Below are positions 7,982 to 16,456 of a stretch of 64,000 nucleotides of DNA, piece after piece (positions within the stretch are counted from its first letter, which is position 1; each line of letters begins with the position of its first letter). The notes under the pieces are model-generated. The model had not been told where the DNA came from. It searched no databases and saw nothing but the letters and a program-made list of their open reading frames with translations. The stretch comes from an uncultured Mesonia sp. (GTDB lineage Bacteria; Bacteroidota; Bacteroidia; Flavobacteriales; Flavobacteriaceae), in contig CANLVH010000004.1 in assembly GCA_947494545.1 (NCBI GenBank), positions 117,281 to 181,280 on the forward strand. Direction: 5' to 3'. A program made the translations under genes and the position numbers.

Positions 7982-7999
7982 GTTATATTGCAATATTAC
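7982..7999. promoter_or_regulatory. Candidate ArsR operator/promoter palindrome
   Basis: GTTATATTGCAATATTAC: the central ATATTGCAATAT (7985-7996) is a perfect palindrome and the flanks match except one pair. On the - strand it contains TAATATTG, one base off the flavobacterial -7 element TAnnTTTG, so repressor binding would occlude the promoter of arsR-arsM. Confidence 0.55.
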
Positions 8000-8237
8000 G
8001 ATTAATAATTTAAGCTGTAAATTTTTAGTGGCTATTTTTTGTAAAAAGCATTTTTTATATGTTAACAAAAAAGCAATCTTTTTTGAAAAAGGTTAAAATT
8101 CACTTAAGCTTTCTTCATTAGCATATTCGGTTACAACCAAAACTTGATAGCCTGTTTTTATATTTGTAAATTGTAACAAAATTTTCCGTAAAGCTATATA
8201 AAATGCTTGGGTAATATAATTAAAAGCAGGCAAAGAA

Positions 8238-9548
8238 ATGAAAGATAAAAAAGTAGTAATTATTGGTGGTGGTTTTGCCGGAATTAATTTAGCAAAGTTT
8301 TTGGGTGGCAAAAATGGCGTGGAGGTAACTTTGGTAGACAAAAATAATTATAACTATTTTACGCCGCTATTATACCAAGTAAGTACCGGAATGTTAGACG
8401 TTTCTAGCATTAGCATTCCTTTTAGAACGCTTTTTAAAGATAAAAGCAATTTAAATTATCGTTTAGGAAAATTGGTTAGGGTTAAACCCGAGGAAAACAA
8501 GGTAGAGCTCACAACTGGAGAATTAACCTATGATTATTTGATTTTGTCTCACGGTACGCGAAGTAATTTTTTTGGTATGGAAAATATTAAAAAAAATGCG
8601 CTCCCAATGAAATCTATAAGTCAGGCCGTAAAATTGCGTAACTATCTTTTGCGTGAGGCAGAACGATATATCTACACCAAAGACGAAACCGAAAAACGTA
8701 AAATGCGCAATATTGTAATTTCTGGGGCGGGTCCTTCCGGAGTAGAAATTGCAGGAATGTTGGCAGAAATGCGCAATCATATTTTAGACGATGTTTACCC
8801 AGAACTCAAACAAGAAAAAATGAATATTTATTTGGTAGACGGCGCTCCAAATGTATTGCCGCCAATGCGGAAGAAATCACAAAAATATTCTGAAAAAACA
8901 CTAAAAGAAATGGGCATCATCGTAAAGCTAAACAAAATGGTGTCTGATTATAAAGAAGATAAAGTGCATTTTAAAGGTGGCGATACTATAGAAACGAAAA
9001 CGCTAATCTGGACAGCCGGAGTAACCGGTATAAAAATAGACGGTATTGCTGAAGAAAACTACGAAAAAGGAAACCGAATAAAAGTAAACGAATATTTTAA
9101 ACTCGAAAATTCAGATAATATTTATGCCGTTGGCGATGCTTGTGTACTTAAAACAGATCCTGCATTTCCGGAAGGCCATCCGCAATTGGCAAGTGTTGCT
9201 ACCCAACAAGGTAAACTGCTGGGAAAAAATTTATTAAAAATTATAAAAGGAGATAAACCGGAAGCTTTTACCTATAACGATAAAGGTACAATGGCCATTA
9301 TTGGTAGAAGCAAAGCAGTAGCAGATCTCACCACGCCCAAAAAATCACTAACCGGTTGGATTGCCTGGTTCTCTTGGTTGTTTGTACATTTATTCTTGCT
9401 TATAAATTATCGTAACCGTATTAGCACAATGTGGAACTGGACGACGGCTTATTTAAGCAAAGGCCAAGCAAGCGGTTTGTTGGTAGGAAAAACTGCAAAC
9501 GGAAGCATGCCAGATTTAAAAAAGCAAACTAAAACTAAAAGTGCTTAA
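8238..9548 (+). CDS. ndh: Type II NADH dehydrogenase (NDH-2)
   Basis: 436 aa. N-terminal FAD-binding Rossmann motif VVIIGGGFAGINLAK (residues 6-20) and a second dinucleotide fold VISGAGPSGVEIAG near residue 160 for NADH. YAVGDA near 300 is the FAD-contacting motif of this two-dinucleotide-binding family, and the C-terminal hydrophobic stretch WIAWFSWLFVHLFLLINYRNR is the amphipathic/membrane anchor typical of NDH-2. It passes electrons from NADH to quinone without proton pumping, on the inner face of the cytoplasmic membrane. Divergent from arsR and ended by a very strong terminator. Confidence 0.88.
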   Translation: MKDKKVVIIGGGFAGINLAKFLGGKNGVEVTLVDKNNYNYFTPLLYQVSTGMLDVSSISIPFRTLFKDKSNLNYRLGKLVRVKPEENKVELTTGELTYDYLILSHGTRSNFFGMENIKKNALPMKSISQAVKLRNYLLREAERYIYTKDETEKRKMRNIVISGAGPSGVEIAGMLAEMRNHILDDVYPELKQEKMNIYLVDGAPNVLPPMRKKSQKYSEKTLKEMGIIVKLNKMVSDYKEDKVHFKGGDTIETKTLIWTAGVTGIKIDGIAEENYEKGNRIKVNEYFKLENSDNIYAVGDACVLKTDPAFPEGHPQLASVATQQGKLLGKNLLKIIKGDKPEAFTYNDKGTMAIIGRSKAVADLTTPKKSLTGWIAWFSWLFVHLFLLINYRNRISTMWNWTTAYLSKGQASGLLVGKTANGSMPDLKKQTKTKSA

Positions 9549-9583
9549 GAAGAAACACCTGAAGAAAAATTTAACTTTAAAAT

Positions 9584-9625
9584 AAAAAACCTGTCTTAAA
9601 ACATTAAAATTAAGACAGGTTTTTT
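9584..9625. terminator. Strong bidirectional terminator
   Basis: AAAAAACCTGTCTTAA (9584-9599) and TTAAGACAGGTTTTTT (9610-9625) are perfect 16-bp arms around a 10-nt loop, between the convergent NDH-2 and ferritin genes. Confidence 0.9.
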
Positions 9626-9640
9626 TGGTACTGAATTTTA

Positions 9641-10183
9641 TTAGAACTCCTCATCTCTAGGTGTTTCTGCTTCTTGCGATGCATCGCTTAAATCGCGGTC
9701 CATTTCGTATAAACTAGTATTGCTGTCTACATTGGTAGAAGCCAAATTATACTTGTCTATAATACTGTTTATTAAGGTTTCTTCTTCAATTTGCTCTTGT
9801 ACAAACCATTGTGCAAAATTAAAAGTAGCCCAATCTTTTTCTTCGTGCGCAAGGTTTACAATTTTATCAATTTCTTTGGAATTATCTATCTCGTGTTGCA
9901 AGGTTTTTTGCAGACAATCGCCAATATCTTTTGGGTTTTTTGGCGCTGCATCTATAGCTTCAATCTTGGCTTCACCTCCGCGGTCATTTATATACTTTAA
10001 AAACTTAAACATATGTTCGCGTTCTTCGTGCATATGGCCGTATAAAAAATTAGCAATTCCCGTAAAGCTGTTCACCTCAGCCCAAGAAGCATACGAAAGA
10101 TAAACTTGCGCCTGATAGGCTTCCCGCGTCATTTGGGTATTCAACAATTTCTCCATTTTGTTTGATATTCTCTTCTTTCCCAT
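9641..10183 (-). CDS. ftnA: Bacterial ferritin (non-haem)
   Basis: 180 aa, ferritin-like four-helix bundle. Diiron ligands are recognisable: a first-helix Glu region near YASWAEV, HMHEEREHMFKFLKYI (E-x-x-H) in helix 2, and FAQWFVQEQIEEETLINSI with the helix-4 Glu and Gln residues. The last 25 residues are an acidic tail. It oxidises Fe(II) and stores Fe(III) in a 24-mer shell in the cytoplasm. Convergent with ndh. Confidence 0.93.
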   Translation of the reverse strand: MGKKRISNKMEKLLNTQMTREAYQAQVYLSYASWAEVNSFTGIANFLYGHMHEEREHMFKFLKYINDRGGEAKIEAIDAAPKNPKDIGDCLQKTLQHEIDNSKEIDKIVNLAHEEKDWATFNFAQWFVQEQIEEETLINSIIDKYNLASTNVDSNTSLYEMDRDLSDASQEAETPRDEEF

Positions 10184-10242
10184 AGTTTTTGATTTTAAAT
10201 TTTAATTTTACTGAAATTTCCGGTATGATAAAATAATGATTT

Positions 10243-11265
10243 TTAATCAATTCCACTCACTTTTACCATTTGTTTATTAATATTTTCGCCTGTAAATAAA
10301 CCAATAAAAGCAGAAGGAATATTTTCAAAGCCTTTAATTAAATTTTCTTTGTAATATAATTGATTATTGTTCAACCAATTTCCTAATTGTTTTTTAGCTG
10401 CATTAAATTCTTCCTTAAAATCATAGACTACAAAACCCTCAATTTTGGCACTCTTTTTAATTAATGTCTGTAAAGGTCTTGGGCCTTTCGGCGGATTTTC
10501 TTGATTATACTCGGCAGTTTGTCCGCAAATTACCATTCGCGCACGCCGGTTGGTGTTGGCAAGCACCGCATCAAACAATTTGCCGCCAACATTATCAAAA
10601 AATACATCTACGCCATTGGGACAAGCTTCTTTGATGGCTTTTTGCATATTCTCGGTTTTCTTGTAATTGATGCCGGCATCCAGACCTAAATCGTTTTTTA
10701 GATAATCTATTTTTTTATCAGATCCGGCAATTCCAACTACTTTACATCCTTGCAATTTAGCTACCTGACTTGCAACACTTCCCACAGCTCCTGCCGCGCC
10801 AGACACCAAAACGGTTTCTCCTTTTTTGGACTTGCCAATTTTTAACATTCCAAAATATGCTGCCAATCCGGGTACGCCCAAAATACTTACCGCGGTAGAA
10901 ATTGGTGCGATTTCCGGATCTACCTTTTCTAAATTTTCAACTGTATCGCAAAAGTATTTTTGCCACGGAAACCTGCCGTGCACGATTGTTCCTTCTGGGA
11001 AATCATCGTTTTTACTTTCAATAATCTGGGCTACAGTGCGGCTGGTTATAGGTTTATTTAATTCAAATTTATTGCCGGCTGCATCGTCATCGCCTTTGTC
11101 CATAAATCCCCGCATTCCGGGATCTACCGAAACATAAAGGCTTTTTAACAGCACTTCGCTCGTTTTGGCTTTTGGCATGTCTATCTCATGAATGTCAAAA
11201 GTGTTTTTGGTGGGTTTCCCCGAAGGATGTTCTGCCAATACAATTTCTTTGTTTTTCATCTGCAT
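10243..11265 (-). CDS. NADP-dependent medium-chain oxidoreductase (zinc-free MDR, CurA/leukotriene-B4-reductase type)
   Basis: 340 aa (or 338 from the second Met). N-terminal YVSVDPGMRGFM is the signature of the CurA/PTGR branch, and the cofactor fold is GETVLVSGAAGAVGSVASQVAKLQGC around residue 155 with no zinc-binding cysteines. Such enzymes reduce alkenals and alpha,beta-unsaturated ketones with NADPH. A clear paralogue lies at 37895-38893 with almost the same cofactor loop; this copy has a divergent active-site half. A copy of the dispersed decamer lies just upstream (11279-11288). Monocistronic. Confidence 0.85.
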   Translation of the reverse strand: MQMKNKEIVLAEHPSGKPTKNTFDIHEIDMPKAKTSEVLLKSLYVSVDPGMRGFMDKGDDDAAGNKFELNKPITSRTVAQIIESKNDDFPEGTIVHGRFPWQKYFCDTVENLEKVDPEIAPISTAVSILGVPGLAAYFGMLKIGKSKKGETVLVSGAAGAVGSVASQVAKLQGCKVVGIAGSDKKIDYLKNDLGLDAGINYKKTENMQKAIKEACPNGVDVFFDNVGGKLFDAVLANTNRRARMVICGQTAEYNQENPPKGPRPLQTLIKKSAKIEGFVVYDFKEEFNAAKKQLGNWLNNNQLYYKENLIKGFENIPSAFIGLFTGENINKQMVKVSGID

Positions 11266-11586
11266 AAACTCTTCTATTCTTTACGGAAAATATAAAGGTA
11301 AATAATCATAGCTCCGTATGCAGCTAAAGAAAATCTAAAATTGAGGGACAGACCTTTATGTAATTTTATCCTAAACAATTTATTAATCCTCAAAACTTGT
11401 AAGCACATACCACTATAATTAATATTTTGCATTTGGTGAAATTATTTGAAAATCAGCTGTTTGTTTAAAAATTTCTTTATATTTAGTCTTTGCAACTGCT
11501 AAACTTATACTCCCTAGAATAGCTTTATTTGTTGTATATTTTTAAATCTAACTACAATAAATAAAGCTATCTAACCCCCTTAAACT
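11266..11586. other. Divergent intergenic region between the oxidoreductase and luxR-type genes
   Basis: 321 bp with no gene. It contains one decamer copy (11279-11288) close to the oxidoreductase start and the long hairpin at 11519-11570 upstream of the LuxR-type gene. The remainder is AT-rich and unremarkable. Confidence 0.5.
11519..11570 (+). promoter_or_regulatory. Long inverted repeat upstream of the luxR-type gene
   Basis: ATAGCTTTATTTGTTG (11519-11534) against CAATAAATAAAGCTAT (11555-11570): 16-bp arms with a single mismatch that would be a G-U pair in RNA, loop 20 nt, ending 16 nt before the ATG at 11587. There is no T-run after it, so it is not a terminator. It could be a leader hairpin controlling translation or an operator for a dimeric regulator, including LuxR autoregulation. 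Confidence 0.5.
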
Positions 11587-12297
11587 ATGGATAGCAGCTC
11601 TTATTCTACCACATTTTCTAATTTACAGCCCAAATTTTTTGCGCCTTTTCCTTCCGTAAAACCCGTGATGCACGGCATAGTAAAAACCGCTAATTTTATT
11701 CCTGGCCTGGTTACGGTTCAAGATTATAAAACAAGAAAACCGGTATATATAAACCAATATGGCTGCAATTTTTTTAAGCTTTCAAAATCTGCTTTACTGA
11801 AAATGGGTGAAAACTATCGGGCCAATTTCTTTTTTCCGGAAGAAGAAGTTTTTATGCACGCGCAATTAGAAGAATTATTCAAAAGCAATAAAACTCAAAA
11901 AAGCCTTTCTTTTTTTCAACGGATTAAACCTTCCAAAACAGCCCAATATTCTTGGTTTTTTACCACCTCGCAGTATTTTCCTAATTATTCACACGTAACA
12001 ACACCTCTTTTGCATATTTCTTTACCGGTAAATAATTGCAGCTATATGGGTAAAAAATTAGATCAACTCACCGAAGAAAATTTATTTATTCAAAACAATT
12101 ATAAAAAGTTTAAACGCCTTACCTCGAGAGAAAAAGAAATTCTTCAGTTTATTTCTGAAGGTAATTGCAGTCAGAAAATTGCAGACTTACTTTATATTTC
12201 CATACATACGGTAAACAATCACCGCAAAAACATCATTAAGAAATTGGGCAAGAAAAAGCTTGCTACTTTTATCAAACTTTTTCCTGCCTTTAGATAA
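11587..12297 (+). CDS. LuxR-type (GerE HTH) transcriptional regulator with PAS-like N-terminus
   Basis: 236 aa. The C-terminal HTH (about residues 173-232) has the LuxR/GerE consensus: LTSREKEILQFISEGNCSQKIADLLYISIHTVNNHRKNIIKKLGKK. The N-terminal 150 residues (GLVTVQDYKTRKPVYINQYGCNFF..) resemble a PAS-type sensor pocket without a recognisable receiver aspartate, so it is probably not phosphorylated. The stop lies 15 bp from the convergent stop of the first giant gene. It is the only regulator next to the giant two-gene module and may control it, but convergent orientation makes this inference only. Confidence 0.8.
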   Translation: MDSSSYSTTFSNLQPKFFAPFPSVKPVMHGIVKTANFIPGLVTVQDYKTRKPVYINQYGCNFFKLSKSALLKMGENYRANFFFPEEEVFMHAQLEELFKSNKTQKSLSFFQRIKPSKTAQYSWFFTTSQYFPNYSHVTTPLLHISLPVNNCSYMGKKLDQLTEENLFIQNNYKKFKRLTSREKEILQFISEGNCSQKIADLLYISIHTVNNHRKNIIKKLGKKKLATFIKLFPAFR

Positions 12298-12312
12298 GTT
12301 TTTTGTTTTTCA

Positions 12313-15300
12313 CTAGCAATCTACGCAACAAGTTGTTGGTACGGCTGTAAGTGGCGAGCTGCGAAGTATTCTATATTTGCCCAAATCTGTGCTTAGTGGT
12401 TTCCCCTCATCTGCGGGAGTTTCTGCAGCAGCTTTTATGTCTCTGGCAATATTTTCTTCCATATGCTGTCCAATTTCTAAATCGAGTTCGTTTTTAACGC
12501 TTTGCGCAACTTCTTGTCGTAGCGTATAATCGTCGGTAATGCCACTAACGTGTTCTACAACATTCCGGATGTATCCAAAAACTTCCACACAGAGCACACT
12601 TAACGAAGCATCTTCTGGTAAACCGTAAGCTTTTAAAACTTGGGTTATTTCTTCCAATTCAAAATCACCCACGACATATTGTGTTCTATCTTTATCGTGC
12701 GAATCTACAATATCGCCAGTTTTTGGATCTCTGTAGGGCTTTTGGTACCTATGTTCTAATTTTATTTCGGTAAGCAAAATATTCCTGAATTCTTTTCCGT
12801 CTGCTTGTGCAACTTGGGCATAAAGCATAGCCCAAATAGAAGTTCGCGGCGGAAAAGCAGTCACGTTTTTACCATTATTTACAGCCATAGCGTACGGTGC
12901 GCTAACCTGTATTTTATTTTTACCCCGTTGTACAGAACAATTTAAACTTGGCGCAGGATGTTGTAAACCGGTCAACCGGAATGGACGACCAAAACGACCT
13001 TGGGCAGTACTCCAAAGTTGGTCGGTATGTCCAAACCTAAACTCATAGGTATGAAAACCAAAAAGCTCCGGACTTTCGTGGTGTAAACCTTCTGGTAGTG
13101 GCAGTAAATAAAAATGTCTTTCTTGACCATTTTGATTGAAGTTTTGAGCCTTTTGCATTTTTCGCATAGCTCTTAAACCTGCGTTTTCTTGGCCGGATGC
13201 GGGAGTGATTACCCGGGTAAACTCAGGATCTATTGGCAAAGGTGCATCTTTTTCTACGGCAAAAAGAGACGGGTGGTTGTTGCTAATTAATTGATCTGGG
13301 GCATAAGCTACTTGTCTTGCAAACAAAGCATCTCTACCGTCGTTGGGCTTTTCGTTAAATTCTAGCCATAAATATTTTCTACGAGCTTCTGTACGCGAAT
13401 ACTTGTCATCTTTTACATAAGGAGAAAGAGCAATTCCCGAGCCAATAATTTCCGGGGTTTGACTTGGGGTTACCGTAACAGGAAGCAGTAGATTTTCGCT
13501 TTCAAAAGCTTCAGTTTCCAAATCAAAAGAAATAGCAGATTTTATTTGTGGGTTTATTTTATACTTTACGGAAATTGTATCAGCCAAATCGCCTTGGGCA
13601 GGAAGCGGATCTATGGCATCAATAAACACTATTCTGGTATATTCCCGATGAACTTTTTTGTCTTCTCCTTCTTGTATGGCTTGAAAAGAAACAGTTCTTA
13701 GCAACTCGGCATCCCCAATTTGTCGGTACGGAATTTCGGCCATTTTTTGCTCCCACTCCAAAAAATCTGTAGGATTGTTTTTTCTACTCATTTTTCGTTC
13801 AATTGTAAAAGCAAGGGTTTCCAGGCCGTCCCAAGTCCAGTCCCTGTCAATTTTAAAACTGGTAGTCACCAACCATTTATTGGAGAGTTCATTTTTCCCT
13901 GCAAAGGTAATACTGCTTTTATCCGGACTTAAGCTGTGGGCAATAAAATTACTGCACCAAAATTGTATGCGTTCTCCCTTTTCTGCTGTTAGGGTCATAT
14001 TTTTAGGGTCGTTATTACAGCTTACTTCTAGTTGTTGTGCCAAGCGTTGCAAAATACTTGGTAGACCGTTTTGGGAGGGAGTTATTTTATCTACCGACAT
14101 TCTCCCATTAATGCGTTTTACAGGATCTGGTTGAAGATAAATACCTTGTATAACCCGCGCAGCTTTGGTTTCTTTTAGTAAATTCTTTTCATCTTCACTG
14201 TTTCTGCGCATATGTAGTACGGTGGTTTTTCCGTAAAGGCTTTTATCTTTCTCTGAGTCTGTGTTACCCCAATAATTAGCATTTTCTTTTCCTTTGGCGC
14301 GCAAACTTATGCGCAGGTTTCTGCAAGTTGGCAGTAGGAGAGAACCGTTATTGTTTGGGTCTTCCTCAAAACTTTCATCAAAATCTAAAACAGGAATATT
14401 TTTATAATTAAATTTCAAATCCAGTTCTTTTTCAAAATCTTCTTTAAATTGTCGCGAAGTGGTGTAGAGCGTTATAAAATTATCTTGACCGTTATCACTA
14501 CGCAGGTTATCCATTTTTAAGCTTTGCACTTCTACTTTTATCTCGACTTGCAACACATCGGGATCGGCAATTCCTATAACTATTTTTGCTTGGCCGTTAA
14601 TGTCTTTTTCCTCTAATTGTCTTTCTATGGATTTATGTAGCAAAGCTACCGGATCTTCATATTTTCCTGTGTAAACCACAGAGGGATAGCCTATTAACGG
14701 GCGCTTTATTTTTAGTAGATTGCCCTCAAAACTTAAATCGTCACTAGAGGTTTTTATTTCTTCTTTATTTACAATTCTGATGGCGTGCGGGGAAACGTAG
14801 CGTTTAAAATGAATTTCTGCCTCGTTGCTTAAATTGTTTTCATCAGCGGTTGCTCTAAGGCTTGGTCCGCCGCCGGTTGTATCTGTAAGTCGCACGCGAA
14901 ATTTATAAGATTTACCATACCTAAGCTTGTTTATTTGACTTTGAGCTTGGTAGGTGTCCGAAATTTTTACGTTTCTCTTAGTGCCATTTGTATCGTTTAA
15001 GGCAGCTTTTTGAATGGCTTCGTAATTTCTATATAAATCTGCCGCAGTTTTGTCCGGCAAAACCATAGAATGGTTGTTCCAATTGGCAAAATACATTGGC
15101 AGCCAATAGTTTGTTTCTTCTGTTTCTAAGGCTTTTGTAGGGTAAACTTGAAAAGGCAATTCGCCTTCGTATTTACCAAGTTCAATATCTTCTAAAAATA
15201 TTGGTCCTTTACTTTTTACCGCAGTCAGGCTTTCGTAGTGCCAGTGATCGGGCGTACCTATTCCCACTTCTTTTACATCTATATGGTAACCCATAACGCC

Positions 15301-16410
15301 TAAGGGAGCGTCTAATCTATCGTTTCCGCCATTTACGCTGGGGTCTTTGGCAAGTTGTCTTAAATACCAAATTAAAATTTGCTCATCGTCCCAACCTAAA
15401 CGTATTCCCATTTCTTGTTGTGGCGGCATTCCGTCCGGCTCTTCTGCTAGTAAATTGCTACTTAGCGGCTGGTTGGCGTGTACTATTTTTGCAAAACCAT
15501 CGTTGTAGGCAGCACTTTCAATATACAAATCGTCATAAATTCCGTTGGGCGATTCATTGGGTTTCATTACCGGAAATAGTACAGCAGCAAACAGTTGTTG
15601 TTCAATAAATTTATTGTTTTTCCTTTTCAGGGAAGGAATCCTGGCTGCATACGATTTGATAAAAATGTCTTTATTAGCTTGTAACGAATCCTGTTGCTCT
15701 TGAGTATAAACACTATCTTCGCTAACTGAAATATAAAGCCAACCTCCTTGTTTAAAATCGTCTTCCTTTAGTTTGATTTTTATATTTCTGTACAATAAAC
15801 CGGCTTTTTCTGCCAATAGCGGCTGCCGTAATAAATGCGCATATACTTTTCCCCAACTTACTTTATTATCGGGTTTTACCGGTTTGGGTTCTTTGGTTTT
15901 GCGCATCGCACAAGCATAACTATCGTCTGTTACGGCATTTTCTACACGCGGACCGTTAAAATTAAAAGCCGTTCGGTACGAAAGTGGCAAGTATTTTTTA
16001 ACCGCTTTGGAAACTTCTACAGCTTTAGGAGCTCGATGTTTAGCCATTTTACTATAACGCTCATCAATGTCAAAGTATTTTGGATTACCGTTAGTGTCTT
16101 TGGCGTCTTTAAGGGTTTTGTAGATTTCCTCCATGTTTTTGGGGTAATCCAATTTTAAAAATTCTGCTCTGCCAAGATTTCCGACTTTTCCCGGAAAATC
16201 GTTGGGATTATTTACCAACATTGCGTTTAACTTTGGCTGAACCTCCACAAACCTTGGAATGCCATTATGGGTACCGAAAATGGTTTTTAATGTCTGTAAC
16301 GGACTAAAATTTCTTGGAACAAATAATATATTGAGGTTTAGATTGCCATTGGCATCTACTTTCTGCGGAAATGCCATTAGCGTAAAACGAGTATTTTTTG
16401 CGGTTGCCAT
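12313..16410 (-). CDS. Giant protein of unknown function, second gene of two-gene module (1365 aa)
   Basis: 1365 aa from the ATG at 16410 (MATAKNTRFTLMAFPQ), which lies 46 bp after the stop of the other giant gene; a longer frame starts inside that gap and gene and is unlikely. There is no signal peptide, membrane helix or Walker motif. It is beta-rich. Around residues 490-520, LRYGKSYKFRVRLTD followed by TTGGGP resembles a fibronectin-III-like strand pattern. Around 1120-1155 comes a long block FGFHTYEFRFGH, then WSTAQGRFGRPFRLTG, then QHPAPSL, that looks strongly constrained. It ends in a cysteine-rich tail, TTCCVDC. I do not recognise the family. Plausible classes are a large cytosolic scaffold, an injection-system-associated or surface-displayed protein lacking Sec export, or an enzyme with an unfamiliar fold. 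Confidence 0.8.
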   Translation of the reverse strand: MATAKNTRFTLMAFPQKVDANGNLNLNILFVPRNFSPLQTLKTIFGTHNGIPRFVEVQPKLNAMLVNNPNDFPGKVGNLGRAEFLKLDYPKNMEEIYKTLKDAKDTNGNPKYFDIDERYSKMAKHRAPKAVEVSKAVKKYLPLSYRTAFNFNGPRVENAVTDDSYACAMRKTKEPKPVKPDNKVSWGKVYAHLLRQPLLAEKAGLLYRNIKIKLKEDDFKQGGWLYISVSEDSVYTQEQQDSLQANKDIFIKSYAARIPSLKRKNNKFIEQQLFAAVLFPVMKPNESPNGIYDDLYIESAAYNDGFAKIVHANQPLSSNLLAEEPDGMPPQQEMGIRLGWDDEQILIWYLRQLAKDPSVNGGNDRLDAPLGVMGYHIDVKEVGIGTPDHWHYESLTAVKSKGPIFLEDIELGKYEGELPFQVYPTKALETEETNYWLPMYFANWNNHSMVLPDKTAADLYRNYEAIQKAALNDTNGTKRNVKISDTYQAQSQINKLRYGKSYKFRVRLTDTTGGGPSLRATADENNLSNEAEIHFKRYVSPHAIRIVNKEEIKTSSDDLSFEGNLLKIKRPLIGYPSVVYTGKYEDPVALLHKSIERQLEEKDINGQAKIVIGIADPDVLQVEIKVEVQSLKMDNLRSDNGQDNFITLYTTSRQFKEDFEKELDLKFNYKNIPVLDFDESFEEDPNNNGSLLLPTCRNLRISLRAKGKENANYWGNTDSEKDKSLYGKTTVLHMRRNSEDEKNLLKETKAARVIQGIYLQPDPVKRINGRMSVDKITPSQNGLPSILQRLAQQLEVSCNNDPKNMTLTAEKGERIQFWCSNFIAHSLSPDKSSITFAGKNELSNKWLVTTSFKIDRDWTWDGLETLAFTIERKMSRKNNPTDFLEWEQKMAEIPYRQIGDAELLRTVSFQAIQEGEDKKVHREYTRIVFIDAIDPLPAQGDLADTISVKYKINPQIKSAISFDLETEAFESENLLLPVTVTPSQTPEIIGSGIALSPYVKDDKYSRTEARRKYLWLEFNEKPNDGRDALFARQVAYAPDQLISNNHPSLFAVEKDAPLPIDPEFTRVITPASGQENAGLRAMRKMQKAQNFNQNGQERHFYLLPLPEGLHHESPELFGFHTYEFRFGHTDQLWSTAQGRFGRPFRLTGLQHPAPSLNCSVQRGKNKIQVSAPYAMAVNNGKNVTAFPPRTSIWAMLYAQVAQADGKEFRNILLTEIKLEHRYQKPYRDPKTGDIVDSHDKDRTQYVVGDFELEEITQVLKAYGLPEDASLSVLCVEVFGYIRNVVEHVSGITDDYTLRQEVAQSVKNELDLEIGQHMEENIARDIKAAAETPADEGKPLSTDLGKYRILRSSPLTAVPTTCCVDC

Positions 16411-16456
16411 GCTTTTAAATTTTAGTAGTTCTTTAATTGTTTTGCTTTTTTTACAC

